From: Sphingopyxis sp. Root154
Lineage (GTDB): Bacteria > Pseudomonadota > Alphaproteobacteria > Sphingomonadales > Sphingomonadaceae
DNA length: 64,000 nucleotides
Direction of reading: 5' to 3'
Assembly (NCBI RefSeq): GCF_001427105.1
Contig: NZ_LMGI01000004.1
Location: 1-64,000 of the forward strand
Under the pieces are notes generated by a model. It had not been told where the DNA came from, did no database searches, and saw only the letters and a program-made list of their open reading frames with translations. The translations under genes and the position numbers were made by a program. The number at the start of each line of letters is the position of its first letter. Within the stretch, counting starts at the first letter, position 1. Below, in pieces: positions 17,181 to 25,031 of the stretch.

Positions 17181-18470
17181 TTAACGCGAAACGCCGATGT
17201 CGCCCGACGAGAAGCCCGGCTCGCTCGCTTCGCTATGCTTGGCGAATTCGATCCGCGCGATCGCGCGTTCGTGGACTTCGTCGGGCCCGTCGGCGAGGCG
17301 CAAAGTGCGCTGGTGCGCATAGGCCTTGGCCAGCCCGAAATCTTCGGACACGCCGCCGCCGCCATGCGCCTGAATCGCGTCGTCGATGATCTTCAGCGCC
17401 ATGTTCGGTGCCTGCACCTTGATCATCGCGATCTCCGCGGCGGCCGACTTGTTGCCGACCTTGTCCATCATGTCCGCGGCTTTCAGGCAGAGCAGGCGCG
17501 TCATTTCGATGTCGATGCGCGCGCGGGCGAGGCGATGTTCCCAGATGCTGTATTCGGCGACCTTCTTGCCGAACGCGACGCGCGATTGCAGCCGCTTCGC
17601 CATCTTGGCGATCGCTTCTTCCGCCACACCGATCGTGCGCATGCAGTGATGGATGCGCCCCGGCCCGAGGCGCCCCTGCGCGATCTCGAACCCGCGGCCT
17701 TCGCCGAGCAGCATCGCTTCCTCGGCGTTGACGCGCACGTCCTTCAATTCGATTTCCATATGGCCGTGCGGCGCATCGTCATAACCGAAGACGGGCAGGT
17801 GGCGGAGGATGTTCACCCCCGGCGCGTTCAGCGGCATCAGCACCATCGACTGCTGCGCGTGGCGCTTCGCGGCGAAATCGGTCTTGCCCATCACGATCGC
17901 GACCTCGCAGCGCGGATCGCCCGCGCCCGACGACCACCATTTGGTGCCGTTGATCACATAATCGTCGCCGTCCCGCTCGATCCGCGTTTCGATGTTCGTC
18001 GCGTCGGACGAGGCGACGCGCGGTTCGGTCATCAGAAAGGCCGAACGGATCTGCCCGTTCATCAGGCGGCCGAGATATTTTTCCTTTTGCGCGCGCGTCC
18101 CGTAGCGGTGGAACACTTCCATATTGCCGGTGTCGGGCGCCGAGCAGTTGAACACTTCGCTCGCAAAGCCGACGCGGCCCATCTCCTCGGCGCAGAGCGC
18201 ATATTCGAGGTTCGAAAGGCCGGGCCCCTCGAACTCGAACGTCTCGTCGACATGGTGGTGCGCGCCCGACTTGGGCGGCATGAACAGGTTCCAGATGCCG
18301 GCTTCTTTCGCCTCGGCCTTCAGATCCTCCACGATCTGGATGACTTTCCAGCGATCACCCGCCTTGTCCTGCTCGTTATAGGTCGGGACCGCGGGGCGAA
18401 CCTTGCGCTCGATGAAATCGCGTACCCGGTCGCGCCAATAGACCTGCCGGTCGGTGAGATCGAAGTCCAT
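17181..18470 (-). CDS. ACAD11-type acyl-CoA dehydrogenase
   Basis: A 429-residue acyl-CoA dehydrogenase. Its hallmark stretches match the dehydrogenase domain of human ACAD11: [66 protein letters not shown] and [23 protein letters not shown]10/11-type enzymes act on 4-phosphoacyl-CoA intermediates or long-chain acyl-CoAs. It is the first gene of the leftward operon that also holds the matching kinase. The ATG at 18470 follows AAAGGA. A palindrome TTTACG-N4-CGTAAA lies 17 bases upstream of the start. Confidence 0.93.
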   Translation of the reverse strand: MDFDLTDRQVYWRDRVRDFIERKVRPAVPTYNEQDKAGDRWKVIQIVEDLKAEAKEAGIWNLFMPPKSGAHHHVDETFEFEGPGLSNLEYALCAEEMGRVGFASEVFNCSAPDTGNMEVFHRYGTRAQKEKYLGRLMNGQIRSAFLMTEPRVASSDATNIETRIERDGDDYVINGTKWWSSGAGDPRCEVAIVMGKTDFAAKRHAQQSMVLMPLNAPGVNILRHLPVFGYDDAPHGHMEIELKDVRVNAEEAMLLGEGRGFEIAQGRLGPGRIHHCMRTIGVAEEAIAKMAKRLQSRVAFGKKVAEYSIWEHRLARARIDIEMTRLLCLKAADMMDKVGNKSAAAEIAMIKVQAPNMALKIIDDAIQAHGGGGVSEDFGLAKAYAHQRTLRLADGPDEVHERAIARIEFAKHSEASEPGFSSGDIGVSR

Positions 18471-18486
18471 CTGCGCGTCCTTTCCC

Positions 18487-18502
18487 TTTACGTTCACGTA
18501 AA
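18487..18502. promoter_or_regulatory. Palindromic operator candidate upstream of the ACAD11-like operon
   Basis: A perfect dyad, TTTACG (18487-18492), TTCA, CGTAAA (18497-18502). Similar ACGTnnACGTAAA palindromes are bound by LiuR/TetR-type regulators of acyl-CoA catabolism in proteobacteria. It shares its core with two sites near 20973 and 21007, which points to a common regulator. No such regulator gene lies in the window. Confidence 0.65.
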
Positions 18503-18580
18503 CCTTTGGACCGATTCGTCGGCCTTGCCAAGTCCTGCGGACCCAAAATTACATCATTCCGCCGTCCGACGACATTCTCG

Positions 18581-20041
18581 TTACGGATGCGCACCCGTGG
18601 CGTCGGGTTCGCCGCGTGCGACGTCGCCCAGTAGCGCCAGCCGCGCCTCATGATCGGCGCGCGAGATCGGGAATTTACGCATCACGATCAGCCCCAGCGT
18701 GCCGATTACGAGCACCGCAAGCGCATAGCCGAGCGCCAAATTGCCGAGCACATCGCTCCCGACCTCGCCCGGCTTGGCATTCGCCGGAAACGCCGCGAAG
18801 GACAGGATCAGCCCGGCGACGAAGATGCCGATGCCGGTCGCGCATTTCTGCATGAAGAAATAGCCCGCGAAGAACAGCCCCTCGGACCGACGCCCGGTCT
18901 CGCTCTGCGATGCCTCGACGACATCGGCCATCATCGACGACGACAGGATCATCAGGATGATCGAGAAGCTGTTCGATATGAACACCAGCGCGAACATCGT
19001 TGCAACGCTCGGCTTGCCCGGCAGGCCGGGAAAAAATCCCTGGATCCACGCGAAATAGATGCCGCTGTTGACGAGCAGCGAGATCGCGCCTGCGAATATT
19101 GCGCCGTCGCGCTTGCCGAGCCGCGCCGACACGGGGGCGACGAGCACGAAGGCCGCGATCATCGAGGCGAACAGCAGGAAGACATAGGCGATCATCTCGC
19201 CCTGCGTGAACTGCCAGAAGAAACCGAGCAGGTAATTGTTCATCGAAAAGGTGATGCCCTGGTTGATGAAGCCGAACAGCGCGGCGAATATCAGGCACAG
19301 GAAGGCGCGGTTCGACAGCGTGTCGCGCATGTCGCGCAGGATATGGCGAAGCGTCATCACGGGCTTGACGTCGGCAAGGTTCGAAACCGCGATCCGCTTA
19401 TGCTGCCCCGCTGCCGAGGCCAGCACTGCGCCCGCCATCATCAAGGCGCCGGCGAGGGCGTAGGGGAAATAACCTGCCGGATCGACGAGGCCCTTCGCGC
19501 CGCCGAAGAAGACGCCATAGGCAAGCAGCAGGATCAGCAGCCCGCCGCCCCAGCCGAACAGGAAGCGATAGCGCATGACCGCGGTGCGCTCGTCATAATC
19601 GCCGGTGAGTTCGGGAACGATCGCGACCGATGGGACTTCGCACATCGACACCAGCGAGCGGACGATGATCGCGAAACCGATCAGCCAGGCGACCGTCATC
19701 GTGTCGCTCATTTCGGGCGGGCTCCACAGCAGCATCCACGCGATAGCGAGCGGGATCGGCGCGCCGTAAAGCCACGGCAGGCGGCGCCCCCAGCGGCTGC
19801 GCGTGCGGTCGGTGAGCTCGCCGATCACCGGATCGACAAACGCGTCGGCGATCAGCGCGACCATGATCGCGGCGCCGACGATGCCCGCATCGAGCCCGAT
19901 CACCTGATTGTAAAAGAGCAGCAGGAAGGTCGAAAAGCCGTTGTCCTTGACGCCATAGGCGATGCTGCCGAGGCCGTGGGTGACCTTCAGCCAGAGGGGG
20001 AGGCGTTTGGGCGGAGGAACCGTCGTGGCGGTAGCGCTCAC
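18581..20041 (-). CDS. MFS transporter, GPH (MelB-like) family
   Basis: A 486-residue membrane protein with about twelve hydrophobic segments. The glycoside-pentoside-hexuronide/cation symporter signature is visible near residue 65: DPVIGELTDRTRSRWGRRLP. Sphingomonad members of this family are often linked to catabolic clusters, and their substrates need not be sugars. The start is a GTG forming a GTGA overlap with the upstream SDR stop, so the two are translationally coupled. It presumably imports the substrate of the surrounding pathway into the cytoplasm; the substrate is unknown. Confidence 0.88.
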   Translation of the reverse strand: MSATATTVPPPKRLPLWLKVTHGLGSIAYGVKDNGFSTFLLLFYNQVIGLDAGIVGAAIMVALIADAFVDPVIGELTDRTRSRWGRRLPWLYGAPIPLAIAWMLLWSPPEMSDTMTVAWLIGFAIIVRSLVSMCEVPSVAIVPELTGDYDERTAVMRYRFLFGWGGGLLILLLAYGVFFGGAKGLVDPAGYFPYALAGALMMAGAVLASAAGQHKRIAVSNLADVKPVMTLRHILRDMRDTLSNRAFLCLIFAALFGFINQGITFSMNNYLLGFFWQFTQGEMIAYVFLLFASMIAAFVLVAPVSARLGKRDGAIFAGAISLLVNSGIYFAWIQGFFPGLPGKPSVATMFALVFISNSFSIILMILSSSMMADVVEASQSETGRRSEGLFFAGYFFMQKCATGIGIFVAGLILSFAAFPANAKPGEVGSDVLGNLALGYALAVLVIGTLGLIVMRKFPISRADHEARLALLGDVARGEPDATGAHP

Positions 20042-20895
20042 GCCGGGGCTCCGGCCTTGGCGGCCTCCTCCATCGCAACAAGCGCGTCGAACAGGCCGGG
20101 GGCTTCGGGGTCCCAGGCGTGGCGCTGGCCGATCGTCAGCCCGCCGTCGACCAGCATATGCGTGCCGGTCATGAAGGAGGATTCCTCGCTCGCGAGATAG
20201 GCGACGGCGTTGGCGATATCCTCGGGCTGGCCGCCGCGTGCAACGGGCTGCGCGGCCTCGCTCATCCCCGCGATGATCGCCTTCGCCTGATCCTTATGTT
20301 CGTCGGGCACGTCGAGCGACGAGGTGAAGATATTGGTGTTGATGAACCCCGGGCAGATCGCGTTGACGCGAATGCCGTAGCGCGCGAGGTCGGTGGCGGC
20401 GACCTTGCTGAGGTGGAGAACGCCGGCTTTGGCGACGGCATAGGCGATCGGCGAATAGCCCGCGCCGAGCGCCGCGACGCTCGCGGTATTGACGATGCTG
20501 GCCCCTTTGCGGCCCTTCATATGCGGGCTCGCATAACGGATGCCCATCGCGACCGATTTCAGCACCAGATCCATCGTCAGGTCCCAGCCCTCGGGGCTGA
20601 TCTCGTCGATCGGCGCGCGGTCGCCCGCGGCGGCCGCGTTGTTGAACACGATGTCGATCCCGCCGGCTTTCGAGGCGGCCGCATTCATCAGCGCCTCGAT
20701 GTCCGATGGCTTGGTGACGTCGCAGCGGACGAAGTCGATCTTGCCATTTGATGCGGCGGCGAGCGCCTGTCCGCCGGCCTCGTCGATGTCGGCGGCGAAG
20801 ACGTGTGCGCCTTCGCTCGCGAGTTTCAAAACCGCTGCCTTGCCGATGCCCGACGCCGCTCCGGTGACGACGGCTATCTTGCCTGCGAATCGCAT
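20038..20895 (-). CDS. SDR-family oxidoreductase
   Basis: A 285-residue SDR. VVTGAASGIGKAAVLKLA binds the cofactor, IVFNNAAAAGDRAPIDE follows, and IAYAVAKAGVLHLSK holds the catalytic tyrosine and lysine. NAICPGFINTNIF is the usual post-catalytic loop. ATG at 20895 is preceded by GGGAGA at good spacing, so the 15-codon upstream extension was dropped. It is the first gene of a two-gene leftward unit with the MFS transporter, divergent from the acyl-CoA dehydrogenase pair over a 173-bp region with two operator-like palindromes. Confidence 0.9.
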   Translation of the reverse strand: MRFAGKIAVVTGAASGIGKAAVLKLASEGAHVFAADIDEAGGQALAAASNGKIDFVRCDVTKPSDIEALMNAAASKAGGIDIVFNNAAAAGDRAPIDEISPEGWDLTMDLVLKSVAMGIRYASPHMKGRKGASIVNTASVAALGAGYSPIAYAVAKAGVLHLSKVAATDLARYGIRVNAICPGFINTNIFTSSLDVPDEHKDQAKAIIAGMSEAAQPVARGGQPEDIANAVAYLASEESSFMTGTHMLVDGGLTIGQRHAWDPEAPGLFDALVAMEEAAKAGAPA

Positions 20896-21068
20896 TGACC
20901 CATTCTCCCGTTTTCTTTTGCCACTTAGCTTAGGGGCCAAAGGTGACGCGTCAACGGCGGCCTGACGGACGCTACGGCGCCGTAACGGCAGCGCCGCGTT
21001 GCCAAGTTGACGCTTGCGTAAACTAGCGAAGCGGACGTAGATTTGGCCGGAGAAGAGGAGCCAAAAGG
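20896..21068. promoter_or_regulatory. Divergent promoter region with two TACG-N4-CGTAA-type palindromes
   Basis: This 173-bp stretch separates the leftward SDR-MFS genes from the rightward dehydrogenase pair. TACGGCGCCGTA at 20973-20984 is a perfect palindrome that continues as CGTAAC. TTGACG-N4-CGTAAA at 21007-21022 matches the site at 18487 in arm sequence and spacing. TGACGCGTCA at 20944-20953 is another palindrome of different type. A GAGAAGAGGAG ribosome site precedes the ATG at 21069. Shared control by one repressor is inferred. Confidence 0.6.
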
Positions 21069-22250
21069 ATGAGCGAACTGGACGCTTTCCGCACCGAGGT
21101 GCGCGAATGGCTGGAGGCGAATTGCCCCGCCGAAATGCGCGAGCCCGTGCGTGACGAAGGGGACGTCTGCTGGGGCGGCCGCGACTGGGTTTTCAAGAAC
21201 GACGCTCAGAAGCAGTGGCTCGAAGCCTGCGTGGCGAAGGGTTACACCGTCCCCGACTGGCCGAAGCCCTATGGCGGCGCCGGGCTGACGCCTGAGCAGA
21301 CCAAGGTTCTCAAACAGGAAATGAAGCGCATCCACGCGCGCTCGCCGCTCGACAGCTTCGGCATCTGGATGCTCGGCCCCGCGCTGCTGCAATTCGGTAC
21401 CGAGGAGCAGAAGGTCGAATATCTGAACCCGATCGCGCGCGGCGAAATCCGCTGGTGTCAGGGCTATTCGGAGCCCGGCTCGGGCAGCGACCTCGTCAGC
21501 TTGCAGACCTTCGGCGAAGACAAGGGCGATCATTGGGTCGTCAACGGATCGAAGATCTGGACCAGCTACGCCGACAAGGCCGACTGGATTTTTTGCCTCG
21601 TCCGCACCGACAAGGCGAATAAATATCAGGGCATCACCTTCATGCTCTTCGACATGGCGAGCAAGGGCGTCACGACCAGGCCGATCCTCTTGATCAGCGG
21701 CAACTCGCCCTTCTGCGAAACCTTCTTCGACGATGTCGAGGTGCCCAAGACGCAGTTCATCGGCGAGATCAATCGCGGCTGGGACGTCGCCAAATATCTG
21801 CTCGGCCATGAACGCGAGATGATCTCGGGCGGCGGTGCGGGCGGCGACATGGTCAGCATCGGCGGCGCTTTTGCCAAGGCGTTCGGCAAGAATGCGGCCG
21901 GCGAACTCGACGACCCGATCCTGCGCGCGGAAATGGCGGCGTTCGACGTCGACGTCTTTGCGTACCGTGCGATGGGCGAGCGCTTCATGGACATGTGGAA
22001 GACCGGCCGCGCGCATCCGGCCAGCTCGAACATGATGAAATATGTCGGGACCGAGCTCAACAAGCGCCGCCACGAACTCGTCATGTCGGGCGGCGGCAGC
22101 GAAGCGCTCGAATGGGACAGCGAAGAGACGAAGGGCGGCGCGCGCGCGCGAGGCTGGCTCCGCACCAAGGCCAATTCGATCGAAGGCGGGACGAGCGAAG
22201 TCATGCTTAACGTCATCGCCAAGCGTATCCTCGACCTGCCCGGAGCCTGA
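21069..22250 (+). CDS. Acyl-CoA dehydrogenase (first of an adjacent pair)
   Basis: A 393-residue acyl-CoA dehydrogenase with an extended N-terminus rich in charged residues. WCQGYSEPGSGSDLVSLQT and WVVNGSKIWTSYADKADWIF form the FAD site. Near the C-terminus, RTKANSIEGGTSEVMLNVIAK contains the EGGTSE-type catalytic-glutamate motif. It lies three bases before a second, shorter dehydrogenase lacking that motif. Such alpha-beta pairs form heterotetramers in steroid and bile-acid side-chain degradation (for example FadE28/FadE29), so a bulky substrate is possible. Expression is likely controlled by the palindromes just upstream. Confidence 0.92.
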   Translation: MSELDAFRTEVREWLEANCPAEMREPVRDEGDVCWGGRDWVFKNDAQKQWLEACVAKGYTVPDWPKPYGGAGLTPEQTKVLKQEMKRIHARSPLDSFGIWMLGPALLQFGTEEQKVEYLNPIARGEIRWCQGYSEPGSGSDLVSLQTFGEDKGDHWVVNGSKIWTSYADKADWIFCLVRTDKANKYQGITFMLFDMASKGVTTRPILLISGNSPFCETFFDDVEVPKTQFIGEINRGWDVAKYLLGHEREMISGGGAGGDMVSIGGAFAKAFGKNAAGELDDPILRAEMAAFDVDVFAYRAMGERFMDMWKTGRAHPASSNMMKYVGTELNKRRHELVMSGGGSEALEWDSEETKGGARARGWLRTKANSIEGGTSEVMLNVIAKRILDLPGA

Positions 22251-22253
22251 CCC

Positions 22254-23372
22254 ATGCCTTTGTATCACAATGACGACCAGGCGATGCTCAAGGACAGCGT
22301 TGCGCCCTTCGTAGCCGAACAGGCGCCGGTGTCGCACCTGCGCAAACTGCGCGACAGCGCCGATGCCACCGGCTTCTCGCGCGCCCTCTGGACGCAGTTC
22401 ACCGAAATGGGCCTGCCCGGCATGCTCGTTCCCGAAGAACATGGCGGGCTCGGCATGGGGCATATGGAGGCGGGCATCGTGCTCGAGGAAATCGGCCGCA
22501 ACCTGACCCCGTCGCCTTTCCTGTCGACCAGCGTCGGCGCGGTCGCCGCGCTCGCCAGGGCGGGCGGTACGCAGGCGGGCCGCTGGCTCCCCGCGATTGC
22601 TTCCGGAGAGGCGATCGTCGCGCTTGCGATCGACGAGGGCGCGAAGCACCGCCCCGACCGCATCGCGAGCACCGCGACGCGCGCCGGCAACGGGTTCAGG
22701 TTGGACGGCAAGAAAAGCTTCGTACTCCACGGCCATGTCGCCGACATCAGCATCGTCGCGGCGAAGACCGACGGCGGCATCACTTTGTTCGCTGTGCCGA
22801 AGGATGCGAAGGGTCTGACCGCCGACCCGCGCCGCCTCGTCGACTCCAGCCTCGCGAGCCATGTCACCTTCGACGGCGTCGAGGTCGATGCCGATGCGGT
22901 GATCGGCGAAGTCGATGCCGGGCAGGACATCCTCGACGCGCTGCTCGCCGCGACGCGCACCGGCGCCGCCGCCGAAATGGTCGGCGTCGGACAGGGCGCG
23001 ATGGACATGACGGTCAACTACCTCAAGGAACGCAAGCAGTTCGGCAAGCTGATCGGCGAGTTCCAGGGCCTCCAGCACCGCGCCGCGCATCTCTATGGCG
23101 AGATGGAAGTCGCCCGTGCGACGGTGATGAAGGCGCAGCAATTGCTCGACGAGGGCAGCGAAGGCGCGAAGCTGATGGTGTCGGTCGCGAAAGCGAAGGC
23201 TGGGCGCGCTGCCAACCTCGCCGTCCGCGAAGGCCTGCAGATGCACGGCGGCATCGGCATGACCGACGAATATGACATCGGATTCTATATGAAACGCGAC
23301 CGCGCACTCGCCGAATATATGGGCGATGTGCATTATCACATCGACCAGGTTGCGCGGATGAACGGCTACTAA
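22254..23372 (+). CDS. Acyl-CoA dehydrogenase (second of an adjacent pair)
   Basis: A 372-residue acyl-CoA dehydrogenase-family protein. It shows GLPGMLVPEEHGGLGMGHME, VGVGQGAMDMTVNYLKERKQ then FGKLIGEFQGLQHR, and a C-terminal MHGGIGMTDEYDIGFYMKR. The usual C-terminal EGT catalytic-glutamate motif is not evident, and the FAD-site TEP-type motif is weak. It therefore probably works as the partner subunit of the gene just upstream, not as an independent enzyme. It is followed by a hairpin-rich intergenic repeat. Confidence 0.9.
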   Translation: MPLYHNDDQAMLKDSVAPFVAEQAPVSHLRKLRDSADATGFSRALWTQFTEMGLPGMLVPEEHGGLGMGHMEAGIVLEEIGRNLTPSPFLSTSVGAVAALARAGGTQAGRWLPAIASGEAIVALAIDEGAKHRPDRIASTATRAGNGFRLDGKKSFVLHGHVADISIVAAKTDGGITLFAVPKDAKGLTADPRRLVDSSLASHVTFDGVEVDADAVIGEVDAGQDILDALLAATRTGAAAEMVGVGQGAMDMTVNYLKERKQFGKLIGEFQGLQHRAAHLYGEMEVARATVMKAQQLLDEGSEGAKLMVSVAKAKAGRAANLAVREGLQMHGGIGMTDEYDIGFYMKRDRALAEYMGDVHYHIDQVARMNGY

Positions 23373-23505
23373 CCTCTCCCCTCCCGCTTGCGGGAGGGGC
23401 AGCGAGACTAGCGAACTCGTTCGCTAGTCGCAGCGGGGAGGGCGGACCGCCCACAGGCCCCACCCCAACCCTCCCCTGAAGGAGAGGGAGAAAAAGGATA
23501 AGACA
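23373..23505. repeat. Hairpin-rich intergenic repeat
   Basis: The region holds two perfect stem-loops. CCCCTCCCGC-TT-GCGGGAGGGG lies at 23378-23399, and GACTAGCGAAC-TC-GTTCGCTAGTC at 23406-23429. A smaller GGGCGG-AC-CGCCC follows at about 23440, then the GAGGGAG-rich ribosome-site region. Its look is that of the mobile palindromic intergenic elements common in alphaproteobacteria. It may stabilise or terminate the upstream mRNA. Confidence 0.75.
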
Positions 23506-24318
23506 ATGAACCTCCAAGACATGTTCGGCCTCGACGGCCGCATCGCACTCGTCACCGGCGGCTCGCGCGGCATCGGCAAGATGATCGTCGAGGGCTATCT
23601 CGCCGCGGGCGCTGCGCGCGTCTACATCTCGGCGCGCAAGAGCGCGCAGATCGAGGAAGCCGTCGCCGATTTCGAAACGCGCTATCCGGGCAAGGTCATC
23701 GGCCTGCCGGTCGACCTGTCGACCGTCGAGGGCTGCCGCGCGCTCGCGTCGGAGCTCGAAGCGCGCGAGGAACGCCTCGACATCCTCGTCAACAACGCCG
23801 GCGCGGCGTGGGGCGAACCGTTCGAGGGCTTCCCCGAGGCGGGCTGGGACAAGGTGATGGATATCAACGTCAAATCGCCCTTCTTCCTGACGCAGGCGCT
23901 CCACGGGCTGCTCAAGGGCGGCGGCACCGCCGAGCGTCCGGCGAAGGTGATCAATATCGGCTCGATCGACGGCCAGCGTTTGAACCCATGGGAAACCTAC
24001 AGCTATCACGCGTCGAAAGCCGCGATCCTCTACCTCACCAAGCGTCTCGCCGCGCGCTTGGTCACCGACCATATCCTCGTCACCGCGATCGCGCCGGGCG
24101 CGTTCCAGTCGGACATGAACAAGGCCGCCCGCGACCATGGCGACGCAGTGGCGCAGAGCATCCCGGTCAAGCGTATCGGCGTGCCCGAGGATATGGCGGG
24201 CGCCGCGATCTTCCTCGCGTCGAAGGCGGGCGACTATGTCGTCGGCGACACGATCACCGTCGATGGCGGGCTGGTCCACGGCGATGTGCGGACGAGCATC
24301 GACAGCATCGACGCGTAA
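23506..24318 (+). CDS. SDR-family oxidoreductase
   Basis: A 270-residue classical SDR. It shows ALVTGGSRGIGKMIVEGYLA, ILVNNAGAAWGEPFEGFPE, ETYSYHASKAAILYLTKR with the catalytic tyrosine and lysine, and AIAPGAFQSDMNKAARDHG. The pattern resembles fungal/bacterial rhamnolipid- and 3-oxoacyl-reductase-like SDRs (RhlG-like). It is the third rightward gene after the dehydrogenase pair, separated from it by a hairpin repeat, so it may be transcribed with them at reduced level. Substrate unknown. Confidence 0.9.
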   Translation: MNLQDMFGLDGRIALVTGGSRGIGKMIVEGYLAAGAARVYISARKSAQIEEAVADFETRYPGKVIGLPVDLSTVEGCRALASELEAREERLDILVNNAGAAWGEPFEGFPEAGWDKVMDINVKSPFFLTQALHGLLKGGGTAERPAKVINIGSIDGQRLNPWETYSYHASKAAILYLTKRLAARLVTDHILVTAIAPGAFQSDMNKAARDHGDAVAQSIPVKRIGVPEDMAGAAIFLASKAGDYVVGDTITVDGGLVHGDVRTSIDSIDA

Positions 24319-24326
24319 CTCTCTTA

Positions 24327-24401
24327 TCGTCACCCCGGACTTGATCCGGGGTCCACGACCGTGCTGTCGGAATGGATGCCGGATCAAGTCCGGCATGACG
24401 A
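24327..24401. repeat. REP-like palindromic intergenic repeat, copy 1
   Basis: TCGTCACCCCGGACTTGATC and the following CGGGGTCC open the element. ATGCCGGATCAAGTCCGGCA followed by TGACGA closes it. CCCCGGACTTGATCCGGGG folds on itself, CCGGATCAAGTCCGG folds on itself, and the two halves are mutually complementary. A diverged copy is found at 30700-30774. This is a familiar sphingomonad intergenic element. Confidence 0.85.
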
Positions 24402-24412
24402 AAGAGGGGAAG

Positions 24413-24441
24413 TTGACTCAACCACAGCCAAGGTGTATTAT
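24413..24441 (+). promoter_or_regulatory. Sigma-70-type promoter of the 24469 lipoprotein gene
   Basis: TTGACT at 24413-24418 and TATTAT at 24436-24441 are separated by 17 bases, a near-consensus housekeeping promoter in an otherwise GC-rich sequence. An AAGGAGAT ribosome site follows at about 24455, ahead of the ATG at 24469. Confidence 0.75.
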
Positions 24442-24468
24442 ACAACTAATGCACCAAGGAGATAGTCC

Positions 24469-24987
24469 ATGCGTCTCGCGTTCCTCATTCCCCCGATGAT
24501 GCTCCTCGCCGCCTGCGGGTCGGAGGAGAAAAAGACCGGGGAGGGCACCGAAGTCTCGATCAACGCCGGCGACGAGCATGGCGGGGTCCAGATCAAGACC
24601 GGCAAGGACGGCGGCACGCTCAAGATTGGTGGCGATGGCGCGGCGATCGACATCGACATCCCCGATTTCGTCGACCTGAACATCGAAGATGATTTCGATA
24701 TCGACGGGGTGAAGCTCTATCCGGGCAGCAAAATCACCAAGGTCGACGTCGACGCGAACGACAAGAGCGGCGCCGACAAGGCGACCGTCAAACTCGGCTT
24801 CACCTCGCCCGCCGCGCCCACCAAGGCCGCCGACTGGATGGCGGGTGAGTTCGCCAAAAAGGGCGTCAAAGTCACGCGCAGCGGCGACACGCTCGCGGGC
24901 AAGGACAAGGACGGCGCCGATTTCCGCATCAACTTCGCGCCCGAAGGCGCGAACGCCAAGGGCGAGGTGGTGATCGTCAAGAGCTGA
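24469..24987 (+). CDS. Hypothetical lipoprotein
   Basis: A 172-residue predicted lipoprotein: MRLAFLIPPMMLLAACGSEE carries the lipobox LLAAC. The mature part is very acidic and glycine-rich to about residue 80 (GGVQIKTGKDGGTLKIGGDG, then IDIDIPDFVDLNIEDDFDID), suggesting beta structure with possible metal-ion contacts. A C-terminal half with AADWMAGEFAKKGVKVTRSG follows. I do not recognise the family beyond sphingomonad hypotheticals. It stands alone, with a strong promoter upstream and a hairpin terminator downstream. Confidence 0.78.
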   Translation: MRLAFLIPPMMLLAACGSEEKKTGEGTEVSINAGDEHGGVQIKTGKDGGTLKIGGDGAAIDIDIPDFVDLNIEDDFDIDGVKLYPGSKITKVDVDANDKSGADKATVKLGFTSPAAPTKAADWMAGEFAKKGVKVTRSGDTLAGKDKDGADFRINFAPEGANAKGEVVIVKS

Positions 24988-24994
24988 GCCTTTC

Positions 24995-25024
24995 CGTCAT
25001 TGCTTCGCTTCGCTCGCAATGACG
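24995..25024. terminator. Bidirectional hairpin between lipoprotein and ppc
   Basis: CGTCATTGC (24995-25003) pairs perfectly with GCAATGACG (25016-25024) around a 12-base loop. AAAAAG follows on the right and the sequence CCTTT precedes on the left, so it could end transcription from both convergent genes. The GTCATTGCGAGCGAAGCG-type sequence is also a widespread intergenic palindrome family. Confidence 0.65.
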
Positions 25025-25031
25025 AAAAAGC

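Noticed and set aside
20925..23339. Open frame of 804 codons on the - strand
   Set aside because: It is fully antisense to the two acyl-CoA dehydrogenases, which carry clear family motifs. Its composition is that of a GC-rich shadow frame.
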